Part shown: in pieces, positions 33,646 to 42,348 of the stretch
Layout: the number at the start of each line of letters is the position of its first letter
Position numbering within the stretch: the stretch's first letter is position 1
The notes under the pieces: generated by a model
The model's database searches: none
Told to the model about the DNA's origin: nothing
The model's input: only the letters and a program-made list of their open reading frames with translations
Position numbers and translations under genes: made by a program
Assembly: GCA_017504485.1 (NCBI GenBank)
Contig: JAFVRC010000044.1
Coordinates: forward strand, 1-64,000
DNA: 64,000 bases
Source of the DNA: Alistipes sp.
GTDB taxonomy: Bacteria; Bacteroidota; Bacteroidia; Bacteroidales; Rikenellaceae
Reading direction: 5' to 3'

Positions 33646-33663
33646 ATTATATGAAGAAATCGC

Positions 33664-34977
33664 TTATTTCTTCATATAGCTTTTAATATAGTGGTGGTGC
33701 GAGCCGTAGCGGTTGAAGGCGGCCTCATCGAGGGCCTCCTGTGCCGATGGGTGAGCCACCGAGATAATGAGGCGGGCACGCTCCTGAAGGCTCTTGCCAT
33801 ACAAATCGACAGCACCATTCTCGGTCACGAACCAGTGGATGTGGTTACGCGTCGTTACGACACCGGCACCCTCGGTCAGCACGTCCGAAATCTTCGATAC
33901 GCCCTTATTGGTAATCGAAGGCATGGCGATAATGGCCTTACCGCCCTTCGAGAGTGAAGCACCGTAGATGAAGTCAATCTGGCCACCCACGCCCGAGTAG
34001 AACTTACGGCCCAGCGAATCGGCGCACACCTGACCCGTCAAATCAACCTGAAGAGCCGAGTTGATAGCCGTCACACGGTCGTTCTTGGCGATGATATAAG
34101 GGTCGTTGGTGTAACCAACGTCCATCATCAGCACGCCCGGGTTATCGTTGATGAAGTCATAGACCTTCTGCGAACCCATAAGGAAGGTCGATACCATCTT
34201 GCCCTTGTCGATATTCTTGGCAGCACCGTTGATTACGCCTTTCTCGACGAGTGGCAGCACGCCATCGGCGAACATCTCGGTATGCACACCGAGGTTCTTG
34301 TGGCCTCCGAGCTGCGCTAGCACGGCGTTAGGAATGGCACCGATACCCATCTGCAACGTAGCACCATCCTCGATAAGGCCGGCGCAGAGGTTGCCAATCT
34401 TGGTCTCCACCTCGTTAGGCTCGGCGAAGTGAGCCTCCTCAAGTGGTTGGTCGTCTGCCACGAAGAGGTCGATTTGCGACGAGTGAATCATAGTATCACC
34501 CCACGCACGAGGTACATACTTGTTCACCACGGCGATAACGTGCTCGGCGCACTCTACGGCTGCAAGCGTAGCATCTACCGACGTACCGAGCGACACGTAG
34601 CCGTGCTGGTCGGGCGTCGAAACCTGAATCATAGCCACGTTACAAGGCACAGCACCCGAACGATAGAGCTTCTGCGTCTCGCTCAAGAAGATTGGAATAT
34701 AGTCAGCATAGCCGCTTTGCGTAACTTTGCGGACATTGCCGCCTACGAAGAACGAGTCGAGTTGGAATACGCCCTCGAACTCCGGGTCTGCATAAGGTGC
34801 AGGGCCCTCGGTGTGGAGGTGGTGGATGTGAACATCCTTCAACTCGCCTGCGCGACCACGCTCGCACATAGCCTTGATCAAACACTGCGGTGCCGAAGCA
34901 ACCGACGAGAGGTGGATATGGTCGCCCGATTTAATCACCTTGACGGCCTCTTCCGGAGTAACAAACTTAATTGCCAT
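33664..34977 (-). CDS. Acetyl-CoA hydrolase / CoA-transferase family protein
   Basis: 437 residues of the Cat1/4-hydroxybutyrate CoA-transferase family. The N-terminal half includes GDHIHLSSVASAPQ and the conserved PDQHGYVSLG. The C-terminal half carries LQMGIGAIPNAVL and HTEMFADG, whose Glu is the expected catalytic residue forming a CoA thioester, and a later YSGVGGQIDFIYGA block. It moves CoA between acyl groups, probably using acetate, butyrate or succinate in fermentation; the exact pair cannot be decided here. It starts 49 nt after infB on the same strand. Its 3' end has a diverged direct copy at 31097. Confidence 0.88.
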   Translation of the reverse strand: MAIKFVTPEEAVKVIKSGDHIHLSSVASAPQCLIKAMCERGRAGELKDVHIHHLHTEGPAPYADPEFEGVFQLDSFFVGGNVRKVTQSGYADYIPIFLSETQKLYRSGAVPCNVAMIQVSTPDQHGYVSLGTSVDATLAAVECAEHVIAVVNKYVPRAWGDTMIHSSQIDLFVADDQPLEEAHFAEPNEVETKIGNLCAGLIEDGATLQMGIGAIPNAVLAQLGGHKNLGVHTEMFADGVLPLVEKGVINGAAKNIDKGKMVSTFLMGSQKVYDFINDNPGVLMMDVGYTNDPYIIAKNDRVTAINSALQVDLTGQVCADSLGRKFYSGVGGQIDFIYGASLSKGGKAIIAMPSITNKGVSKISDVLTEGAGVVTTRNHIHWFVTENGAVDLYGKSLQERARLIISVAHPSAQEALDEAAFNRYGSHHHYIKSYMKK

Positions 34978-35026
34978 AATCCTTAAAGTTTATAGGTTAT
35001 TTGTATGATTTTGTTTTTTTTTGTAA

Positions 35027-37816
35027 TTATTTGCGTTTCACCTCGACCTGCTCGTAACCCTCGATGATATCGCCGATGCGGATATCGTTGTACGACTCGA
35101 TGTTCAGACCGCAGTCCATACCCGAGGTTACCTCCTTCACGTCGTCCTTGAAACGCTTCAAGGAGCCGAGGCGGCCCGTGTGGATAACGATGCCGTCACG
35201 GATAACGCGGATAGGGGTATTGCGACCTATCTTACCCTCACGCACAATACCGCCGGCAATAGTACCCACCTTCGAAATCTTGAAGGTCTCGAGCACCTCG
35301 ACCGAGCAGACAATCTCCTCCTTCATCACAGGCTCCAACATGCCCTCGATAGCATCCTTAATGTCGTTTATCGCATCGTAAATAATCGAGTAGAGGCGAA
35401 TCTCGATCTCCTCCTGCTCGGCAACCTTACGTGCGGCGGCCGATGGGCGCACCTGGAAGCCGACGATAATGGCATTCGAGGCGGCGGCGAGCAGTACGTC
35501 GCTCTCCGAAATCTGACCTACGGCGGCGTGGATGACGTTCACCTGCACGGTTTCCTTCGAGAGCTTGATGAGCGAGCCCGACATAGCCTCCACCGAGCCA
35601 TCCACATCGCCCTTGACGATGATGTTGAGCTCCTTGAACGAGCCGATGGCGATGCGGCGACCAATCTCGTCGAGCGTGACGTGCTTCTGCGTCATGATGC
35701 CCTGCATGCGTTGCAGCTGCTCGCGCTTGTTGGCAATCTCGCGGGCCGAGCGGTCGTCCTCCATTACGTTTATCTGGTCACCGGCTTGTGGTGCACCATT
35801 GAGACCGAGGAGCTGCACAGGTGTTGATGGACCGGCCTCCGTCAGTCGGTTGCCGTTCTCGTCGAACATGGCCTTCACACGGCCCGTATGGATACCCGAG
35901 AGTACCACGTCGCCGATGCGGAGCGTACCCTCCTGCACGAGTACCGTCGAAACGTAGCCACGGCCCTTGTCGAGCGTGGACTCGATGATAGCGCCTTTGG
36001 CACGCTTGTTAGGGTTAGCCTTCAGGTCGAGCATCTCGGCCTCGAGCAGCACCTTCTCCAGGAGTTTGTCGAGGTTCATGCCTTTCTTGGCCGATACGTC
36101 CTGGCTTTGGTACTTGCCGCCCCAATCCTCGACGAGGAGGTTCATATTGGCGAGTTGCTCCTTGATAGCATCAGGGTTGGCCGCGGGCTTGTCTATCTTG
36201 TTGATGGCAAAGACCATAGGTACACCTGCCGCTTGGGCGTGGTTGATAGCCTCGATGGTCTGCGGCATCACCTTGTCGTCGGCCGCCACGATGATAATCG
36301 CTACGTCCGTAATTTTCGCACCACGCGCACGCATGGCGGTAAATGCCTCGTGGCCCGGCGTGTCGAGGAAGGTGATTTTCTGGCCATTGAGCTCCACTGA
36401 GTAGGCACCGATGTGCTGCGTGATACCTCCGGCCTCGCCCTCGATGACGTTGGTCTTACGGATATTGTCGAGGAGCGATGTCTTACCGTGATCGACGTGT
36501 CCCATGACGGTAACGATAGGCGGGCGAGGTAGCAAGTCCTCTGCGCTATCTACCTCCTCGTCGCCGATGGCCTCCTGAATCTCGGCCGATACGAACTCGG
36601 TCGTGAAGCCGAACTCCTCGGCAACCACAACCAAGGCCTCGGCATCGAGACGCTGGTTGATGGATACCATAAGTCCGAGGTTCATGCAGGCAGAGATAAC
36701 CTCCATAGGCGACACGTTCATCATCGTAGCCACCTCGCTAACAGTAACGAACTCAGTAACTTTCAGCACCTTGCTCTCCTGCTCCTCGCGTACAATCTCC
36801 TCGTTCATGCGCTCGCGAATCTCGTCGCGCTTCTCGCGACGATACTTCGCACCCTTGCTCTTCGCACCCTTGGCCGTGAGGCGCGCCAGCGTATCCTTAA
36901 CCTGCTTGGCTACCTCCTCGTCGCTAACCTCCGGACGAACTACTGGCTTTGGCTGCACCTTTTGGTGCTTCTGCTTCTTGCCCGCAGGCTGCTGCTTGGC
37001 ACCGCCTTGCGCATTGTCGTTATGCTTGTTGTTGTGCTTGTCGTTCTTGCCCTGCTTGGTGATATCCACCTTCTCCTTGTCAAGGCGCTTGCGGCGATGC
37101 TTGCCACCGGGTACCATTCCCGATACATCCATCTTGCCGAGAATTTGAGGGCCGGCAAGGGTAGGGGTTTCTGTTGCGCGGAAAACACTAGTCGATGGCT
37201 TCTCGGCCTCCTTTGGCTCGGCCGCAGGCTTCTCGATAGGGTGCTCCACACTCTCCATGGCCTTCGCAGGCTCCGCCGTCTTTGGCTCTGCGACCTCGGC
37301 AGGTTTCTCGGCCACCTTCGGCTCGACGATAGGCTCTATCTTGGTCTCTGCCTTTGGCTCTTCGGCGGCCGGAGCCTCGACAACCTTCTTTGCCTCGATA
37401 GGCTTCTCAATCGGTTCCTCGGCAGGCTTTGGCTCGGCAGCCTTCGCAGGCTCGATAGGCTTCTCGGCCTCTTTCTTGCCACCGTCGAGGTCTATCTTAC
37501 CGAGGAACTTCGGTTGCGCAATCTCCTCCTTGACACTTATCGTGCGTTTCGGAGCCGGCTCCTCCTTCTTCTCCTCGATAGAGATGGTGGTCTGCTTCTG
37601 TGAAATCTTTTCGCGAACACTATCGCGCTCACTGCGCTCCGAACGGTTGGCTCCATACTCCTTTTCGAGAAGGGCATAGGTGTCGGTGTCGATGCGCGTG
37701 TTTGGCGATGCGTCAATGGTTACGCCCTTACGGTGCAGGAAATCGACGATGGTGTTGAGGCCTACGTTGAACTCCTTGGCAACCTTAATGAGTCGTAATT
37801 TCTTTTCGTTCTCCAT
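35027..37816 (-). CDS. infB: Translation initiation factor IF-2
   Basis: The frame is open to 37981, but the true start is the ATG at 37816 (MENEKKLRLIKVAKEFNVGL, the IF-2 N-terminal domain), giving 929 residues. A long Lys/Glu/Pro/Ala-rich linker (about 75-330) precedes the GTPase domain: G1 GHVDHGKTS, G2 in GGITQHIGAY, G3 DTPGHEAF, G4 NKIDKPAA. Domains II-IV follow (the last includes GSLKRFKDDVKEV). IF-2 brings initiator tRNA to the 30S subunit. Third gene of rimP-nusA-infB, 94 nt after nusA. Confidence 0.97.
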   Translation of the reverse strand: MENEKKLRLIKVAKEFNVGLNTIVDFLHRKGVTIDASPNTRIDTDTYALLEKEYGANRSERSERDSVREKISQKQTTISIEEKKEEPAPKRTISVKEEIAQPKFLGKIDLDGGKKEAEKPIEPAKAAEPKPAEEPIEKPIEAKKVVEAPAAEEPKAETKIEPIVEPKVAEKPAEVAEPKTAEPAKAMESVEHPIEKPAAEPKEAEKPSTSVFRATETPTLAGPQILGKMDVSGMVPGGKHRRKRLDKEKVDITKQGKNDKHNNKHNDNAQGGAKQQPAGKKQKHQKVQPKPVVRPEVSDEEVAKQVKDTLARLTAKGAKSKGAKYRREKRDEIRERMNEEIVREEQESKVLKVTEFVTVSEVATMMNVSPMEVISACMNLGLMVSINQRLDAEALVVVAEEFGFTTEFVSAEIQEAIGDEEVDSAEDLLPRPPIVTVMGHVDHGKTSLLDNIRKTNVIEGEAGGITQHIGAYSVELNGQKITFLDTPGHEAFTAMRARGAKITDVAIIIVAADDKVMPQTIEAINHAQAAGVPMVFAINKIDKPAANPDAIKEQLANMNLLVEDWGGKYQSQDVSAKKGMNLDKLLEKVLLEAEMLDLKANPNKRAKGAIIESTLDKGRGYVSTVLVQEGTLRIGDVVLSGIHTGRVKAMFDENGNRLTEAGPSTPVQLLGLNGAPQAGDQINVMEDDRSAREIANKREQLQRMQGIMTQKHVTLDEIGRRIAIGSFKELNIIVKGDVDGSVEAMSGSLIKLSKETVQVNVIHAAVGQISESDVLLAAASNAIIVGFQVRPSAAARKVAEQEEIEIRLYSIIYDAINDIKDAIEGMLEPVMKEEIVCSVEVLETFKISKVGTIAGGIVREGKIGRNTPIRVIRDGIVIHTGRLGSLKRFKDDVKEVTSGMDCGLNIESYNDIRIGDIIEGYEQVEVKRK

Positions 37817-37910
37817 ATTTTGTTTTTGCTCTCTGTTACAGTTTGACAATATCCGATAGTATTTGTGGCGGGTGACAACCTTGTTGTGCTCACCTGCGAG
37901 TAGTCGGAGG

Positions 37911-39146
37911 CTACTCCTCCTCGAACTCGGCCTTAAGGATGGCCACGATAGACTCCACCTGCTCCACCTCGAGGTCGGCACGCGATGCTACCACGTCGAT
38001 AGGTTGCTCGATGACACTCTTTGCCGTGTCGAAGCCCGCCTTGTGGAGTGCATCGATAATCCAATCCTCGATCTCGTCGGCAAACTCTACGAGAGCAACA
38101 TCCTCCTCATCGCTCTCGCGATATACGTCGATGTCGTAGCCCGTGAGCATCTTCGAGAGGCGGATGTTCAGACCACCCTTACCGATAGCCAGCGAAACCT
38201 GATCGGGTTGCAGATATACGGATGCGGTCTTTGTCTCCTCGTCGAGCGTGATAGTCGAAATCTTGGCAGGGTTGAGCGAGCGCTGAATGAGCAGACGCAC
38301 GTTGCTTGTGTAAGGGATAACGTCGATATTCTCGTTGCGCAGCTCCTTGACGATAGAGTAGATACGCGCACCCTTCACACCGACGCATGCACCTACCGGA
38401 TCCACGCGGTCGTCGTAAGACTCCACAGCCACCTTCGCACGCTCGCCCGGGATGCGGGCGATCTGCTTGATGGTAATAAGACCATCGAAAATCTCCGGTA
38501 CCTCCTGCTCGAAGAGTCGCTCGAGGAATTGGTTGGCTGTGCGCGAGAGCACGATGCGTGGGCGGTTGTTGTTCATCTCCACGCTCTTGACAATAGCCTT
38601 TACGGTATCGCCCTTGCGGAAGAAGTCGCTCGGAATCTGCTCGCTCTTCGGAAGGATAAGCTCGTTGTCCTCATCGTCGAGCACGAGAACCTCCTTCTTC
38701 CACACCTGATAAACCTCGCCCGAGATAATCTCGCCAACCTTCTCCGAGTACTTCTCGTAGAGGTTTGCCTTCTCGAGGTCAAGGATGCGCGATGCGAGGT
38801 TCTGTCGCAGTGAGAGCACGGCGCGGCGGCCGAAGGCTGCGAATGGGATGGTGTCGGTGTACTCGTCGCCAACCTCATACGAGTCGTCGATTGCGAGTAC
38901 CTCCGAGAGTTTGATTTGGCTTGTGGCATCCGTGAAATCCTCGTCCTCCACGACCTCGCGGTTGCGCCAAATCTCAAGGTCGCCCTTGTCGGCGTTGATA
39001 ATAACGTCGAAGTTCTCGTCGGTGCCATACTGCTTCTGCAGTGCGTGGCGGAATACATCCTCCAACACTCCGATCATCGTCGCCTTGTCGATGTTTTTCA
39101 GCTCCTTGAACTCTGCAAAGTTGCTGATAAGATTCAAATTGTCCAT
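37911..39146 (-). CDS. nusA: Transcription termination/antitermination factor NusA
   Basis: 411 residues. The N-terminal RNA-polymerase-binding domain (about 1-130), an S1 domain (about 133-200, with GEIISGEVYQVW) and two KH domains (GVKGARIYSIVKEL, then AIGKGGLNIRLSKMLTGYDI) are present. The acidic C-terminal repeats of enterobacteria are absent, as usual in this phylum. It modulates pausing, termination and antitermination. 38 nt after rimP. Confidence 0.97.
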   Translation of the reverse strand: MDNLNLISNFAEFKELKNIDKATMIGVLEDVFRHALQKQYGTDENFDVIINADKGDLEIWRNREVVEDEDFTDATSQIKLSEVLAIDDSYEVGDEYTDTIPFAAFGRRAVLSLRQNLASRILDLEKANLYEKYSEKVGEIISGEVYQVWKKEVLVLDDEDNELILPKSEQIPSDFFRKGDTVKAIVKSVEMNNNRPRIVLSRTANQFLERLFEQEVPEIFDGLITIKQIARIPGERAKVAVESYDDRVDPVGACVGVKGARIYSIVKELRNENIDVIPYTSNVRLLIQRSLNPAKISTITLDEETKTASVYLQPDQVSLAIGKGGLNIRLSKMLTGYDIDVYRESDEEDVALVEFADEIEDWIIDALHKAGFDTAKSVIEQPIDVVASRADLEVEQVESIVAILKAEFEEE

Positions 39147-39184
39147 TGTTTGTCTCTCTATTTTTATGTTGTTCGTTGTTTGAT

Positions 39185-39649
39185 TTACTTGTAGTCGAGA
39201 TACTCCTTAACCCACTTTATCTCGCTGAAAGGGTAGGTGCGCACGACGTGTTGCAGCTCCTTGCGTTTCTTGCCCTCGATGCTCACCTTCTCGTCGTAGG
39301 AGATGGCTATCGCTTCGTCGGTTGCCTCGTCGAGCGTACCGAGAATTTTCGTACCACTCTGCAGGAGCACCTCCACCGAGCTGCCAGTGAGCTTGTGGTA
39401 TTGGCGCAGCACCTTGAGAGGCTCGCCAATGCCGGCCGAGGTGACAGTCAGCGAGTAGTCCTCGATATCGCGGTCGAAGGCCTCGTCAATGGCGCGGTTC
39501 AGCGCGGCGCAAGCGTCGATGGTAACGTGCGTATCGCTGTCGATGACGAGCGTAATATCGTTATCTCTACCTGCCACGCACTCGACAACGAACATATCGC
39601 TGCCCTCGAGTGTCTGTGCTGCAATCTCCGTGAGTTTGGTAATATCCAT
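39185..39649 (-). CDS. rimP: Ribosome maturation factor RimP
   Basis: 154 residues with the two RimP domains: an N-terminal alpha/beta domain (DMFVVECVAGRDNDITLVID, YSLTVTSAGIGEPLK) and a C-terminal SH3-like barrel (GTLDEATDEAIAISYDEKVS). It helps 30S subunit maturation. First gene of the conserved rimP-nusA-infB operon, read from the strong promoter at 39725-39756. Confidence 0.95.
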   Translation of the reverse strand: MDITKLTEIAAQTLEGSDMFVVECVAGRDNDITLVIDSDTHVTIDACAALNRAIDEAFDRDIEDYSLTVTSAGIGEPLKVLRQYHKLTGSSVEVLLQSGTKILGTLDEATDEAIAISYDEKVSIEGKKRKELQHVVRTYPFSEIKWVKEYLDYK

Positions 39650-39724
39650 ATTATCAGTATCTTATATTTTTTATTGGCAATAAAATAAGGGAACGTGCTT
39701 CGTCCCCTTACTCCTTTACTGATG

Positions 39725-39756
39725 CAAAGATAGATATATTTTATATATCTGCCAAA
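39725..39756 (-). promoter_or_regulatory. Promoter of rimP-nusA-infB
   Basis: On the minus strand TTTG (39753-39756), a 20-nt A/T spacer and TATCTTTG (39725-39732). It leaves a leader of about 70 nt with an AAGGGGACG/CGTTCCCTT hairpin (about 39688-39712). Confidence 0.8.
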
Positions 39757-39778
39757 TTTTTTTCGCAAAAAAATCGCA

Positions 39779-42280
39779 CTACCACGTCGGCGCGGTAATC
39801 TCCGAGTAGTCGAAGTCGATGTTTACAGTGCCCTGTATGACATCGCTGCACTCGTAGCGCGTGCCAAATTCGTCTATTGCTACAACCTTCACCTTCGACC
39901 AGTCGGCCGTGGCAAGAGCCTCGTTTTCGAGCGTGTAAGTGTAGCTTGCCGCGCTGAGATAGTCACTGCGCTTGCGTTTTTTGACACCTATGTGGTAGCC
40001 AATGCAGTACCAATCGACGGTCGATTGGTCTGTAAATTGCGTAGGGTTCGAGGTGCTTGTCTGTGCCTGTATGGTGCTTACTTGTGCGTCGTAGTCCGCC
40101 TCGGCGAGTTTGTTGCCGTTGATGTCGTAGAGCCAAGGGTCTCCCTTGGTGCGCAGTGTAAGGCGTGTCATCTGCCCGAGCTCCTTGTCGCCGAGATAGG
40201 CGCGTACATCCCAACTATCCTTCGAGTTCCAGATGTTGGCAACGATGGTGTTCCCCGAATACGGCGAGGTGAAATATTCGTATTGGCCGCCAGCCACCAT
40301 ATTGCCACGGTAGATGCGCATCTGCACGCTACGTTTGCTGTATCCCTTGTTTACACCCTGATAGTAGTGGTCTGCGATTTTGTTGCCGTCGATATAATAG
40401 ACCGCAAAGCCGTTTGGTGCGCCGCCTGTGCAGAGTGCAGAGTACCACCACGCGCCGCCGAGTGCGCCCACTATTTGCTCGGTGGTATCGTATGACGTGG
40501 CCTTGGTGTTTGTTATGTTGTGGTTGTGGCCCGAAAGAACGTGGGAGCCTGCAAACTGCGAGAGTAAATCGTAAACCTGCTTGATGTAGTATGTCGTCTT
40601 GGTGCTTTGGGCCGAGAGCGGAATGTGTACGCAGAGAATCACGAGGTTCTCTTTCGGCACGGCGGCCAAATCCTGCACAAGCCACTCGTACTGCTCCTTC
40701 GTGAAGCCGCGCGTGTAGTTGTTGAAGTTGTTGTCGCCATTTACGTCGAAGCGATATAGTATGTCGCGCATGCAGACAAAGTGCACCTTGCCACGGTTGA
40801 ACGAGTAGTTTATCGGGCCGAAGCACTCCTCGAAGGTGCGCTGTGCGGCCAGCTCTAACGTGCTACTGTGCTCGTCGGTGGTAACGGTACGTTTGCCCAT
40901 CACGTCGTGGTTGCCCATAACCTTGAAGAGTGGTACGCCGGTCTTGTCGATGTGTGTATTGGTGCGGAACGTAGGCATATATGGCGAGGAGTCCGTCGTG
41001 GAGCTCGACGATACAATATCGCCCAACACGATGCCGTAGCTCGGCAAGTTGTCGTTCTCGGTGCAGGTCTTCAATATTGGTATAGTCTCATTCTGCATAC
41101 GCTTGATGCGTGTGGTATTCACTTGGTGAGGATCAGCCAAGGCGTAGAAGGCGAACTTCTGCTCTGCACCCCCTTCGAGGCGGCGGAGTGTGAAGTCGTA
41201 GTGCAGGCGCGATTTCTCGTATGGGATGAAGAAGAGCGGTTGCCCATGCTCGTCGGTAGGTATCTCGCAGTCGGCCGGCAGCGAGATGTAGATGTAGTAG
41301 CAGTCGCTCGACGGCTTGAGACAGTAGCGGCCATCTTTGTCGGTGCGCACCACATTGAAGCCGTCACTCACAACCACGCCTGCAGCCGGCGTGCCATCAT
41401 CGTAGCTAATCGTGCCTTGTGCAACATTTATCAGCTCCAACTCGCCCTCCTCGCAGTCGAGGGCCGAGAGTGTACAGTTTGTGTCGATGCGGTACTCCAC
41501 CATCTGAAATTCGCGCACAACACCTCGGCGTAGAGCCTTGTCGTTCGCCGTGTCGAAGCGCAGGCGCATCGATCTTCCGCTCTTATCGCGCAATATGGCC
41601 GAGCAAGTGCCGTGGTCGCCGGCCGGCAGTGCGACAAAGAATGCCTGCGGCTCGTCCGAGAGCTTGAGTCCGTCGCCAAACGAGTAGTTGATAGTCGGGG
41701 AGGTGTTCGCCGCTTCGCCGAGCGTGCCTGTCGAGCAATCTATTGCGTAGTGACCTGCGAGAGCCCCCTGCTCGGCTGTGAGCTCCATCGAGGCGAGAGT
41801 TGCTGCGCCCGTAAATGTAAATTGCAGCAGGCTGCCGAGGTGCTTCATCTCGCACTTCTCGCCGCTTGTGGCGTAGGCGTACATCGGCATTGCCGTGCCT
41901 TCAAACGAGCCCTTTGTGAAGCTCTGCTCGGCTGCAAACTCGATCGTGCCATCTGCCGAAGCAGGGTAGAGAATCGAGTATGGGTATTGCAGTGTTGCGT
42001 CGATATAGAAGATTGCCGAGCGCGGATTGTCGGCGTCGATTACAGCCTCATTGGTGGTCACACCATTGATTGAAATACGGTCGCCCTCGCTCCAATAGAG
42101 CGGATATGTCGCCTCGTCGGTACGCTCGCCGAGGACTGTGCGCGATGTGGGAGAGTCGATGGAGAGGGTAATCGAGGTGCCGCTTGCTGGCTGCGTAATA
42201 TCCTGCTCGGTGATATCGGTTGCACAAGCTGCGACAAACAAAGATACGGCTAATACAATTGCTAATTTATTGAAATTCAT
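39779..42280 (-). CDS. Calcineurin-like phosphoesterase lipoprotein (1 of 3 in the window)
   Basis: The start at 42280 gives MNFNKLAIVLAVSLFVAAC with a lipobox, 833 residues. The N-terminal third (about 30-265) resembles fimbrillin-like (Mfa-type) domains (RTVLGERT...YWSEGDRISI). A Bacteroidetes metallophosphoesterase N-domain follows (GTISYDDGTPAAGVVVSDGF). The metallophosphoesterase core has metal motifs ADPH, LGDIV, GNHD, CVHIP and GHNHN. A family C-terminal domain ends it. It should hydrolyse phosphomono- or diesters at the cell surface; substrate unknown. The paralogue lies 68 nt upstream. Confidence 0.88.
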   Translation of the reverse strand: MNFNKLAIVLAVSLFVAACATDITEQDITQPASGTSITLSIDSPTSRTVLGERTDEATYPLYWSEGDRISINGVTTNEAVIDADNPRSAIFYIDATLQYPYSILYPASADGTIEFAAEQSFTKGSFEGTAMPMYAYATSGEKCEMKHLGSLLQFTFTGAATLASMELTAEQGALAGHYAIDCSTGTLGEAANTSPTINYSFGDGLKLSDEPQAFFVALPAGDHGTCSAILRDKSGRSMRLRFDTANDKALRRGVVREFQMVEYRIDTNCTLSALDCEEGELELINVAQGTISYDDGTPAAGVVVSDGFNVVRTDKDGRYCLKPSSDCYYIYISLPADCEIPTDEHGQPLFFIPYEKSRLHYDFTLRRLEGGAEQKFAFYALADPHQVNTTRIKRMQNETIPILKTCTENDNLPSYGIVLGDIVSSSSTTDSSPYMPTFRTNTHIDKTGVPLFKVMGNHDVMGKRTVTTDEHSSTLELAAQRTFEECFGPINYSFNRGKVHFVCMRDILYRFDVNGDNNFNNYTRGFTKEQYEWLVQDLAAVPKENLVILCVHIPLSAQSTKTTYYIKQVYDLLSQFAGSHVLSGHNHNITNTKATSYDTTEQIVGALGGAWWYSALCTGGAPNGFAVYYIDGNKIADHYYQGVNKGYSKRSVQMRIYRGNMVAGGQYEYFTSPYSGNTIVANIWNSKDSWDVRAYLGDKELGQMTRLTLRTKGDPWLYDINGNKLAEADYDAQVSTIQAQTSTSNPTQFTDQSTVDWYCIGYHIGVKKRKRSDYLSAASYTYTLENEALATADWSKVKVVAIDEFGTRYECSDVIQGTVNIDFDYSEITAPTW

Positions 42281-42348
42281 ATAGGTAGTTTGATTTTCTG
42301 CAAAGTTAAGCAAAAAAACTTAAAATCACCTCTCCTACGGAGAATTTT

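Noticed and set aside
35027..37981. Longer start for infB at 37981
   Set aside because: The added Ser/Arg-rich residues overlap the nusA 3' end and are not part of IF-2; the conserved N-terminus starts at 37816.
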